Source: Haemophilus parainfluenzae
GTDB lineage: Bacteria; Pseudomonadota; Gammaproteobacteria; Enterobacterales; Pasteurellaceae
DNA: 64,000 bases
NCBI RefSeq assembly: GCF_014931375.1
Contig: NZ_CP063117.1
Location: 310,001 to 374,000, forward strand
Direction: 5' to 3'
In this document: piece by piece, positions 1 to 8,300 of the stretch
How the letters are laid out: the number at the start of each line of letters is the position of its first letter
How positions within the stretch are numbered: the stretch's first letter is position 1
Notes under the pieces: model-generated
Told to the model about the DNA's origin: nothing
Databases searched by the model: none
The model's input: only the letters and a program-made list of their open reading frames with translations
Translations under genes and position numbers: made by a program

Positions 1-323
1 GCGCCTTTGTTTCTGCCATTGCCTGTAACTGGATGGTCTGCATGGGTATTTGGTTCTATTTCGGTGCCAAACAAACCTCCGGTCGTATCCTAGCCATATG
101 GTTCCCAGTGATGATTTTTGTGCTTATCGGATTACAGCACTTTGTCGCCAATATGTTTATTATTCCTGCCGGGATTTTTGCTGGTGCTAATGTGACTTGG
201 AGCCAATTCTTCTTCAATATGATTCCTGTCTTTTTAGGCAATGTTACCGGTGGTGCAGCATTTGTCGGTGCGTCTTATCTTTACGCCTATCGTCACTTAT
301 TAAAAGAAGATTATTGTATTTAG
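1..323 (+). CDS. Formate/nitrite transporter family protein, C-terminal part (partial)
   Basis: The reading frame is already open at the left edge (first full codon at base 3), so only the last ~107 residues are present. They carry features of the FNT channel family (FocA/NirC): a CNWMVC segment, then GLQHFVANMFIIPAG in a hydrophobic region, which matches the conserved FNT pattern around the central channel, then two more membrane segments and a short basic tail. The family forms pentameric inner-membrane channels for formate, nitrite or related monovalent anions. Which substrate applies here cannot be decided from the tail. A terminator hairpin follows about 30 bp after the stop codon. Confidence 0.85.
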   Translation, partial: AFVSAIACNWMVCMGIWFYFGAKQTSGRILAIWFPVMIFVLIGLQHFVANMFIIPAGIFAGANVTWSQFFFNMIPVFLGNVTGGAAFVGASYLYAYRHLLKEDYCI

Positions 324-353
324 TAAATGAAAATCTGCCCGCACTTTGGCGTG

Positions 354-389
354 AAAAAGGTCTTTTGAAATGTCAAAAGGCCTTTTATT
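354..389 (+). terminator. Rho-independent terminator after the FNT gene
   Basis: The arms AAGGTCTTTTGA (357-368) and TCAAAAGGCCTT (373-384) pair around an AATG loop with one G-T wobble, followed by a T-rich run. A second terminator signal is not obvious before the next gene. Confidence 0.7.
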
Positions 390-562
390 CTCTCTAAAAT
401 GTATTGAATCGCCTTTTAATTACCCTTTCTTAAATAGTGTAAAGTTGCACTTTACACTAAAAGCATGTAAACTCATCTATTAAGATCAATATGGAAAGAA
501 AAGTGTTAGCAGAATTTCCATATTATTTAGCATCTTCAAATTTACACTAAGGAAGAGATCAC

Positions 563-1636
563 ATGCCGAAGATGAAAATTTCTAGACTGATGTTTTATAG
601 CACTGTTTTGACTAGTGTTATGTTGTCTTCTTGCAGTCAACACGCCCAAACCCACTCAACAGTAGAAAATACAGCAAGCAATTATGCTCAAAATGCGGCA
701 ACGTATTGGACTGAACAGCCATTTTGTAGTGGGCGTTACCAAATTAACTTACCATCTAACCGTATAAGTGGGACTGGTTGGCTTAAATACAATGGTTGGC
801 AGATAAGAGTGCGACCAGATTATTGGAATCTGAAAGTAGAATCCGCATTAGAGGTTAAAGAAAAAGGATATAATGGAAACGAGAGTTTTATAGAGTACCG
901 CACGGTTATTCCTAATAAAGCGATAGCGATGGTCACACAGGCTCCTGGTTCATGGGAACACGCGGTGTCAAAGCATCTAAAAGGCATGATCTATTATGTC
1001 AATTTCTATTTCAAGTTAGGTAAGAATGATGCCTATTCCATTCAAACTCTTTCAAGCATTATGCCTGTCAACGGCAAAGCTCCCCCAAACCTTAAGCAAC
1101 TGGAAAAAAGTAAAGCAGATGAAGCTATTAGTCGTATACGGAATGATTTTTTCGACAAGCTGAGAGATCGTAAAGATACTGAAATGCCACAGCAACAAGG
1201 TGTCTGTTTAACAGAAGGATTTATTGCCGATAAGGGAACCGAGCCGTTTTTTGGCAGTGCGGGAATCAAAATCAAAGACTATAAAGACGTTTATGCCGAG
1301 CTGACGACAGGTGGATCTTTGGAGGAAGGTGATAAACCGCTATTAGAACGCGATCTTTTCGTTAAAGATAGTGCTTTAGATAAACTCTTCTCATGGGCGA
1401 AATACAGCACCATCCGTAAAGGAAAGCGCGATATTAATGGTATGGCAGGTAATGAAAAATTGGTGAAATGGCAAGGAAATCGATATCTATTTATTTGGGA
1501 AAAAGAGGATGGCAGTGTGAGATTTAAGATGACTTTCGGTGCTAATGAGAAAAATACCAAGGGTTCGCCACTCAGTGAGAAAGAGGCTTTAAGCGCTTGG
1601 GATGCAATATTGCCAACATTGAAAAAACGACTTTAA
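563..1636 (+). CDS. Tli4-like lipoprotein, putative T6SS lipase-immunity family protein (orphan)
   Basis: Start chosen at the ATG behind AGGAAGAG. Residues 1-24 form a lipoprotein signal peptide (lipobox ending at Cys24), so the product should be lipidated and face the periplasm. Two features recall the Tli4 immunity family (Tli4_N and Tli4_C domains), which protects against type VI secretion phospholipase effectors of the Tle4 type: an early FCSGRYQINLPS segment and a mid-protein GVCLTEGFIAD segment. Length (357 aa) fits. No lipase effector, VgrG or other T6SS gene lies nearby, so this would be an orphan immunity gene. The family assignment is from memory of motifs and is moderately secure; the partner is unknown. 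An uptake-signal-like repeat follows the gene. Confidence 0.6.
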   Translation: MPKMKISRLMFYSTVLTSVMLSSCSQHAQTHSTVENTASNYAQNAATYWTEQPFCSGRYQINLPSNRISGTGWLKYNGWQIRVRPDYWNLKVESALEVKEKGYNGNESFIEYRTVIPNKAIAMVTQAPGSWEHAVSKHLKGMIYYVNFYFKLGKNDAYSIQTLSSIMPVNGKAPPNLKQLEKSKADEAISRIRNDFFDKLRDRKDTEMPQQQGVCLTEGFIADKGTEPFFGSAGIKIKDYKDVYAELTTGGSLEEGDKPLLERDLFVKDSALDKLFSWAKYSTIRKGKRDINGMAGNEKLVKWQGNRYLFIWEKEDGSVRFKMTFGANEKNTKGSPLSEKEALSAWDAILPTLKKRL

Positions 1637-1670
1637 ACAAGGGACTACTGCAGTTAAATTGAAGTAAAAA

Positions 1671-1732
1671 TACAAGCGGTCAAGTTTTGAAGAGCATTTG
1701 CAAAAACACCTCAAAATTTGACCGCTCTTTTA
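1671..1732. repeat. ACAAGCGGT-type hairpin repeat, copy 1 (uptake-signal-like)
   Basis: It begins with ACAAGCGGTC and ends with TTGACCGCTCTTT; the arms AGCGGTCAAGTTTTGA and TCAAAATTTGACCGCT pair over 16 bp with one mismatch around a ~20-nt loop holding TTTGCAAAAACACC. Copy 2 at 3630-3691 is the same length and mostly identical. ACAAGCGGT is the uptake-sequence core of the Actinobacillus pleuropneumoniae/Mannheimia subtype, not the Haemophilus subtype that dominates this window. It could also act as a terminator for the Tli4-like gene. The rest of this intergenic stretch (to 1974) is AT-rich and shows no gene; it must hold the promoter of the next gene. Confidence 0.65.
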
Positions 1733-1974
1733 AATCAAAAGCCTTCAAAACTTAGCGCATTGAGATTTTTATTATTAGTATTAAATTAAAAAAATCTAAT
1801 GTGGCTTGCCTTGGAAATAATTGTAGAGATCCAATTGAAGAATGGATAAACTGAAATCATCAGCAATTTTCGAAAATCTTCAGTTAGAGATGTAAAAGAC
1901 CTGTCTCAATTTAGTCGCAAATCAACCTTATTTTAAATACTCGCCAAATAGCATGCACAAAGAGGAAAGTTACA

Positions 1975-3615
1975 ATGGCTATTTTTAACAAATTTCAACG
2001 TACCAAGCAGGTTGCAGAAATCTTATTACGTTATGGTTTAGATGAGTTTTTTGAACGCAGTAATTTAGAGAAGTGGTTACCGGAATCCCTTTCAAATAAG
2101 TTAGTCAATGAATCAAGTGGAAGCGTGTCTGTATATGAACGTATCCGTCAAGCGATGGAAGAGCTGGGCACAACTTACGTTAAATTAGGGCAGATGTTAA
2201 GTGATCGCCGAGATTTGCTACCAGTTGAAATGATTACTGAACTACAAAAATTGCAAGATAAAGTAGAAGTTCAGCCCATTAATATTGCAGAGAAATTTCA
2301 GCGTGAATTAGGCATAGATATTCATGAACATTTCGAAACGCTTGCTTCAGAGCCTATGGCATCAGCTTCTATCGGTCAAGTATTCAAAGGGCGCTTGAAA
2401 AACGGACAAGATGTTGCGGTAAAAATCAAGCGAGAAGGCATTGATCAAGTCATTAAGGCAGATTTACTTATCTTACAAGATCTCGTGAATTTTCTAGAAC
2501 AACGCAACGACATTATTTCTAACCTTCAACCTAAAGCGTTATTAAATACCTTCAAAGAATCCATTACAACAGAACTCTCCCTTGAAAGTGAACGTCGTAG
2601 CATTGAACGTTTTGCTAATAATTTTAAGCAAGATTCACGTATTTTAGTCCCACAAACCTATTCGAATTTATCAAACAATAACATTCTTTGTATGGATTTT
2701 GTGTATGGCTCAAAAGTGACCAATAAAGCACAGATTGAACAACAAGGTTTACTGGCTAAAGATGTTGCTTTACTTGGATTAGATCTCTATATGAAACAAG
2801 TATTTGAGTTTGGTTTCTTTCATGCTGATCCCCACCCTGGCAATATTCTATTAACGCCTGACGGGCGGATTGCTTTTATTGACTTGGGGGCAATGGGCAA
2901 ACTCAGCCCTAAAGAACGCGAATTACTCGGAAATTGTTTGTACTATTCCTCTCAAAAAAATGTGCGAAAAATCATCGAGACCATTAAGCAGCTTGCTGTC
3001 AGTTATAATGTGCCGAATGAAAAAGCACTAGAAAATGATCTTTCTGAGATTTTCATGCTCCTCACTGAAAGCAATTTGGCAGGGTTAGATATCGGTGAAT
3101 TGATGAATCGTTTTACCAAAATTATGAGCGAAAATAGCATTATTATGCCTGAGGGCGTTTATTTGCTAGCAAAAGGTTTTGCCCAGATTGAGGGGATCGG
3201 ACGTTATCTCTATCCTGAATTAGATATTGCAGCCGTACTTAAACCTTATGTTACACAAATGCTCAAGAAACGATTTTCACCTAAACGCGTGATTAGTGAA
3301 AGTTTCGAAAAAATTGCTGACAGCTACAACAACTGGCTTTCGCTTCCAGAAGAAGTCAAAATTTTCTTACAAAAAATCAGCAATAAGGAAATTCGTCTTG
3401 AACATGAAATTCACGGATTAGAGCGTTTTCGTAAGACTGTCGAACGAGTGGGCATTATGTTGATTATTGCCGCACTCATTATTGCAGCGTCTATTTTATC
3501 GTTGAACAAAAATCTCCCTCAGCGTAATGGCATCCCAATACCAAGCTTGATTTGCGGTGCGATTGCATTAGTACTGGCCGTCTTTTTATTGATTAAGCGA
3601 ATAGATAAGAATTAA
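1975..3615 (+). CDS. UbiB/AarF/ABC1-family atypical kinase-like protein
   Basis: A member of the ABC1/UbiB family of atypical protein-kinase-like ATPases, which support ubiquinone biosynthesis or lipid handling at the inner membrane. Visible motifs: KLGQ (residues 70-73) in the family's N-terminal extension, the Ala-rich nucleotide loop SASIGQV (~128-134) that replaces the glycine-rich loop, AVKIK (~146-150), HADPHPGN (281-288) as catalytic loop and DLG (301-303) as metal site. Two hydrophobic helices close the protein (~495-540), as in UbiB. It stands alone between two ACAAGCGGT hairpin repeats, not in the usual ubiE-ubiJ-ubiB cluster, so it is more likely a paralogue than the housekeeping ubiB. 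Its role is therefore uncertain. Start supported by AGAGGAAAG upstream. Confidence 0.8.
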   Translation: MAIFNKFQRTKQVAEILLRYGLDEFFERSNLEKWLPESLSNKLVNESSGSVSVYERIRQAMEELGTTYVKLGQMLSDRRDLLPVEMITELQKLQDKVEVQPINIAEKFQRELGIDIHEHFETLASEPMASASIGQVFKGRLKNGQDVAVKIKREGIDQVIKADLLILQDLVNFLEQRNDIISNLQPKALLNTFKESITTELSLESERRSIERFANNFKQDSRILVPQTYSNLSNNNILCMDFVYGSKVTNKAQIEQQGLLAKDVALLGLDLYMKQVFEFGFFHADPHPGNILLTPDGRIAFIDLGAMGKLSPKERELLGNCLYYSSQKNVRKIIETIKQLAVSYNVPNEKALENDLSEIFMLLTESNLAGLDIGELMNRFTKIMSENSIIMPEGVYLLAKGFAQIEGIGRYLYPELDIAAVLKPYVTQMLKKRFSPKRVISESFEKIADSYNNWLSLPEEVKIFLQKISNKEIRLEHEIHGLERFRKTVERVGIMLIIAALIIAASILSLNKNLPQRNGIPIPSLICGAIALVLAVFLLIKRIDKN

Positions 3616-3629
3616 TGTAATGAGTACAA

Positions 3630-3691
3630 TACAAGCGGTCGAATTTTTAAGATGATCTGCAAAAATACCTCAAAATTTGACCGTGCTTTGG
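3630..3691. repeat. ACAAGCGGT-type hairpin repeat, copy 2
   Basis: It begins TACAAGCGGTC and ends TTTGACCGTGCTTT with the internal CTGCAAAAATACCTC that also marks copy 1 (1671-1732). By hand alignment the two copies have the same length and about ten differences. The two copies bracket the ABC1 kinase-like gene, and a right-half relative (TTTGCAAAAAC...CTGACCGCTCTT) lies at 5212-5244 after ygiD. Confidence 0.65.
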
Positions 3692-3696
3692 AGTAA

Positions 3697-3733
3697 AAAA
3701 ATCCCCTAAATACTAAATCTAGGGGATTTTTCT
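3697..3733. terminator. Bidirectional terminator between convergent genes
   Basis: Arms AAAAATCCCCTA (697-708 of this kilobase) and TAGGGGATTTTT (720-731) are perfectly complementary around an 11-nt loop, with A and T runs on both sides, so it can serve the kinase-like gene on + and the rhodanese gene on -. Confidence 0.85.
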
Positions 3734-3749
3734 TTAAATGATGTGATAT

Positions 3750-4118
3750 TTATTTCAAACCTTTCTTAACCAAATCTTCATAACCACCATGATTGGTTAC
3801 ATTGGTATAGCCTGCATTTTTCAACTCAGTGAGCGCGGCTTCGGCACGGCGGCCACTACGACAATAAAGGTTGATCGGTGCATCTTTATCTGAGCCAATC
3901 GCTTTAACACCTTCAATGATTTTATCGTGTGGAATATTCACCGCATCTTGTAAATGACCTGCGTTAAATTCCTCGGCTGAACGTACATCAATCCAAACGC
4001 CTTTTGCTTTTTCCTGTTGTACTGCGCTTTGTTCTGTTTGTGGCGCAGTATTCGCAGAAGCAAAAAAAGGTACAGCAATCGCTGCCGCAGAAAGTACTGC
4101 TGTGAATAATTTTTTCAT
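3750..4118 (-). CDS. Periplasmic rhodanese-domain protein (PspE/GlpE-like)
   Basis: A cleavable signal peptide (about residues 1-22, ending SAN) is followed by a single rhodanese domain. VWIDVRSAEEF is the family's CH2A-type start and YCRSGRR (Cys86) is the active-site loop that carries sulfur as a persulfide; the six-residue loop CRSGRR is the thiosulfate sulfurtransferase form. 122 residues is normal for single-domain periplasmic PspE-like proteins. It is transcribed alone, divergently from ygiD, with GGAGATTG as ribosome binding site. The physiological sulfur donor and acceptor cannot be told from sequence. It is not linked to phage-shock genes here, so pspE is not used as symbol. Confidence 0.85.
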   Translation of the reverse strand: MKKLFTAVLSAAAIAVPFFASANTAPQTEQSAVQQEKAKGVWIDVRSAEEFNAGHLQDAVNIPHDKIIEGVKAIGSDKDAPINLYCRSGRRAEAALTELKNAGYTNVTNHGGYEDLVKKGLK

Positions 4119-4421
4119 TATTCAATCTCCTATTAAATAGAAATAATATATTTACCTAAATAAATTTAGGGATTATGTAAAACTAATAGTCATCATACGC
4201 CTAAATATAAAGATAATAAACTGTAAATGAAGTAAATTTTAAGTAAAATTTTCGTAAAATTTAACCGCACTTTGTAATATTTCCCCTATTTTATACGCCC
4301 ATATCTCTAAACCTTACCATTCATTATTTCCGATTAGTAAAAGATGTTGTTCATAAAGTAGTATTTTTCACACAAAGATTTAACCGTACAATCTGCTCCA
4401 TCAAATATTGAGGAGAAAATA
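4119..4421. other. Divergent intergenic region, rhodanese / ygiD
   Basis: AT-rich spacer carrying the promoters of both flanking genes. It holds one Haemophilus-type uptake core (ACCGCACTTT near 4263). No open frame with coding character and no strong hairpin was seen. Confidence 0.5.
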
Positions 4422-5207
4422 ATGAAAAAAATGCCTGTATTATTTGTTGGGCATGGTAGCCCGATGAATGCGTTAGATAAAGAAAACCCGTTCAATCAGA
4501 ATTTCAGCCTAATTACACAAAAGTTTACTAAACCAAAAGCCATTTTGATGATTTCAGCGCATTGGTACAGTAGCCGTTTGCAGGTAACATCAGGTGAACA
4601 TCCTGAAATGATTTACGATTTCTACGGTTTTCCTGAAGAGCTCAGCCAAGTGCAATATCCTGCACCCGGTTCGCCTGAGTTGGCGGAGCAAGTGCGGTCA
4701 TTATTACAGCCGGAAAATGTCGAGCTGAACCCAACACGAGGCTTTGATCATGGTGCTTGGGCGGTATTGAAATTTCTCTATCCTAATGCCGATATTCCCG
4801 TGGTACAACTTAGTCTTAACCGTTTGCAATCGGCTGAATGGCATTTCAATTTGGCAAAAAAATTATCTGCCTTGCGAGAACAAGGTGTGTTGATTATTGG
4901 GAGCGGCAACATTGTGCATAATCTAAGAGTGATAAGCTGGGAACATATCGACCAAATCGGTGCAGGTTATGACTGGGCGTTTGCTTTCCGTGAAACAATC
5001 AATCAAGCGATTGCGACACAAGATGATAAAACTTTGGTGCATTATGAGCAGTTAGGTGAAAAAGCCGACCTTTCAGTACCAACACCAGATCATTATTTGC
5101 CGTTGCTTTACATTATGGCGTTATGCGAACCGCAAGACGAGATTACGTTTTTCAATAATAAGCTGATTACAGGATCGCTCAGTATGATGTCGGTTTTAGT
5201 GGGGTAA
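4422..5207 (+). CDS. ygiD: 4,5-DOPA dioxygenase extradiol, YgiD family
   Basis: A class III extradiol dioxygenase (LigB superfamily) of the small YgiD/DODA type, about 261 residues as usual. The metal-binding and catalytic histidines are visible: HGSP at 11-14, SAHW with His47, FDHGAW with His110 and GNIVHN with His166. E. coli YgiD opens the ring of L-DOPA in vitro; the natural substrate in Gram-negative bacteria is not known. Start supported by TGAGGAGAAA. It is monocistronic and ends just before a duplicated terminator region that marks the left edge of the accessory gene at 5.3-9.4 kb. Confidence 0.88.
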   Translation: MKKMPVLFVGHGSPMNALDKENPFNQNFSLITQKFTKPKAILMISAHWYSSRLQVTSGEHPEMIYDFYGFPEELSQVQYPAPGSPELAEQVRSLLQPENVELNPTRGFDHGAWAVLKFLYPNADIPVVQLSLNRLQSAEWHFNLAKKLSALREQGVLIIGSGNIVHNLRVISWEHIDQIGAGYDWAFAFRETINQAIATQDDKTLVHYEQLGEKADLSVPTPDHYLPLLYIMALCEPQDEITFFNNKLITGSLSMMSVLVG

Positions 5208-5214
5208 TATATTT

Positions 5215-5290
5215 GCAAAAACGTTTGAAAATCTGACCGCTCTTAAAAATAAAAAAGGCCATCTGAAATTTAACATTCAGATGGTCTTCT
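5215..5290. repeat. Left copy of terminator/uptake-signal direct repeat flanking the large accessory gene
   Basis: It contains an ACCGCTCTTAAAAA stretch followed by a hairpin whose arms CCATCTGAA and TTCAGATGG (259-267 and 276-284 of this kilobase) enclose ATTTAACA. The same arrangement recurs at 9619-9692 in the same orientation with only a few differences over the last ~47 bp. It functions as the terminator of ygiD and, on the other strand, of the large gene. Confidence 0.8.
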
Positions 5291-5328
5291 TAATTATTAA
5301 CACAAATGTTTTATGTCATTAGATTTTA

Positions 5329-8300
5329 TTACAAATGCATATCTAATCGGTGTTCATCATCCCACATTTCAGCTTCATGTTTATAAGAGCTAGCCAGCCA
5401 ACCAAGCAACTCATCTGCTACAAACGGATGAGTAATAGCTAATTGTCTACTCCAATCTTGATATTGTTCGACTATTCTCCATTCTTGAGCACCTCCATCA
5501 CCAAATGAACGGCTTGTAACTCCCCTGCTATTACGTTTTTCTATATACATTCCTTCAATCATATTTTTAGAATGTATATCTTCAACTAAATCACGTACAC
5601 CTTCACAAGGCCAAATTCCATCTTCTCCATTTTGACAATGACCTAATAATTTACCAATAAAATATTCAACGATATTTCTACACCCTTTCTTTTCAGCAAG
5701 GTTAATTGCTTGTTGTACCCATTCTTCAAGCTTTTCGGTATTAATTTTTCCTGAATTATCTTCACCAGGTATATGGCTTAAAGCCCCCAAAGCATCGAAA
5801 CACTTAGCCCTAAATTCTTTCTTATTTGTATTTTCATCTCTGTCATCCTTTCCATCATCTCTTTTAGAAAGCTCTGAAATAAGTTGAACGAAGAATTCAG
5901 GATGTTCTTCCAAATATCTTTCCAAACTTTTAATTGAACAATTTTCACTTTTCAACCCACAAGGTGCTAAAACCTCTATATAAGCAAATTCTAAACTCGC
6001 CTTTTGTTCTAAGCTCAACATTTCATACTCAGAAATTTGAGAAAACGCCTCTCCTAATCGATAACGATCGGGTGGATTATTTTCATCTTTTGATGTAGGT
6101 AAAAGCATTGCTGATAAAATATCAAAAATCAATTTAGGGGATATTTTTTTGAGAATTAAATCAATATATAAGAAAGCAGTTTGAGGCCTATCGGCTAACA
6201 ACAAATATTTTACCGCTTCTTCTGCTTCATCTTCATTCTGACAATAAGATGGAACTATTTCCCCCCAATACGCTTGTTGGTAATTTTCATCTAGAGAATC
6301 AACCAAGCGCCATACCTGTGAGCCAAAAGGAGACTGCAAGTATACCTGTACTTTATCAGAATCATCCAAACACACAGAAAGAGATTCAAATAAAGAGATA
6401 TTATCATTACTTTCGGATAATAATCCCCGAATAATGTTCTTATAATTAATGTGAGCATCTTTTTTAAAAGACTCCAGAGCCAATTTAATTAATTGTACTG
6501 ACTCCTCATCTGATGAAAATACAAAACGTCTTAGAAGAAAACCTATCGTACTTGCGCAATCTCCTTTTAAAGATAATTCTAGAATTCCTGAAAATCCTTT
6601 TTCTTGTAGAATTTCTTTTAACGCAATAACACGCTTTTGCCTAATAATTTCTTCTCTTTCTTCAAAATTCATATTTTGATAATCTTCTACCTCATCAGCA
6701 GAGTCATCAACCCAATGAGAAGCAAATAACCAAAAATGTTTATCTATTAATTCTTTTGGTTCTAATGTTGCATATACCTTCTCTCCCAACTCTGTAAACG
6801 TAATTCTATTAGAATGCCTTTTAGCTCTTTTGGATAAAACAGTCGTGCGAAGCTTTTCTCGCATGGTAATTTTCTCAGATTCTGTAGCTTGGTTTAATGC
6901 CCAATCTTCAATGAGAAGCCAAATCTTATCTTGCTGCTCAGTTGTTAAACCATAAATATGGCTGACCAAATCAAGTAATTGTTCAAATGTATAACTTGCC
7001 CAAGTTAATGCTATTTCTACTGCTGCATTGCAGAAATCATAAACGTCTTTCTTGGTTACTATATTTGGTCCGCAATTATTCCTCCAAATACATTTACTAG
7101 CCGGAAATGCTGTTTGGGGAAGCGAGCCTGGAAATTGGCTAATACAAATTCGCCAACCGATATCTGGAAATTTTCTAACTAACTTTTTTAATAATTGAAT
7201 ACGTTCCTGCGTCTTAATACTTGTGTCAGGACACCAAGATCTGAAAATGCCTAATAAGGATGAAAAGGGTTTATTTCTATAATTATCATTAATTTCTTTT
7301 TGGCTTAATTGAGCTAAAATTTTTACCACTCTAGTAACCGTTGACTTATCCCAAGCTAACTTCTCCAATGCCCACAATAAATCAGTATACTTAGGTGAAG
7401 AAAAAATATTAGTAGAAACTGGTTGCATCAGCTCTAAGAATTGCTTATCAGTTTTCAAATCGTTTTCTATAATACTTAAAAATACTTTTGGGCTCGCTTC
7501 TGCATACACTGAGAAATCAGATGATTGTGCTAGTAATACTCTTAAGTTAAGCGGAGAGAATAATTCTTCCACAAGTTTATTTACTGCTTCCTCACAATTA
7601 AAAGCTAATCTACTTTTAAATAATTCATTACCATGAACTGCCAATAAAATAAGCATCTCCCCTATACTATTTCTTAAGTATTTAGAATACTGTCGCTTTT
7701 TATCGTATATATTGGCTTGCCACTGCTGATCTTCTGGTAAATCTAAAGCAGGGTCATCTTCTCCTAAAACTAACGTAGCTATCTTAAAGAAGTGCTCTAA
7801 ATCTACTTTAGTAATATATGATGCAATAGCAAATAACAAATCTATTTTTGATATTACCCCCCTATGCGAACTTACCGCCCAAACGGGAGAGTCATTAAGA
7901 AGTAAACTTGCTTGAAGATCTTTCTCTAAATCTTCATACGATAAACCATTTGATAAATCTTCTAAAATCGAAATATCATATTGATTAGAACTATCCCATA
8001 CCCCAGCAAATAGAAATGGAATAAGAACTTGATTATAGCCGTCTACCCATTCTGGCTTATTAACAGCCTCATTCTTTGACAGTTGACGTCGCAGGACAGT
8101 TAATGAATAACCAGATTTTTTTGCCAACGCTTGTGCTTCATCATAAGAGCAACCCATTTTTTCTAACGAATGAATAAATGTTACCGAATCTAATATTTCA
8201 ATTTTTAGATCAAAATTTTGTATTAGAGTATTTTTGGGATAAACAACAAAGGCATGAATCTGCTGCGAATATTGAGCTAGCTCTTTTTCGACGTTTTTAT

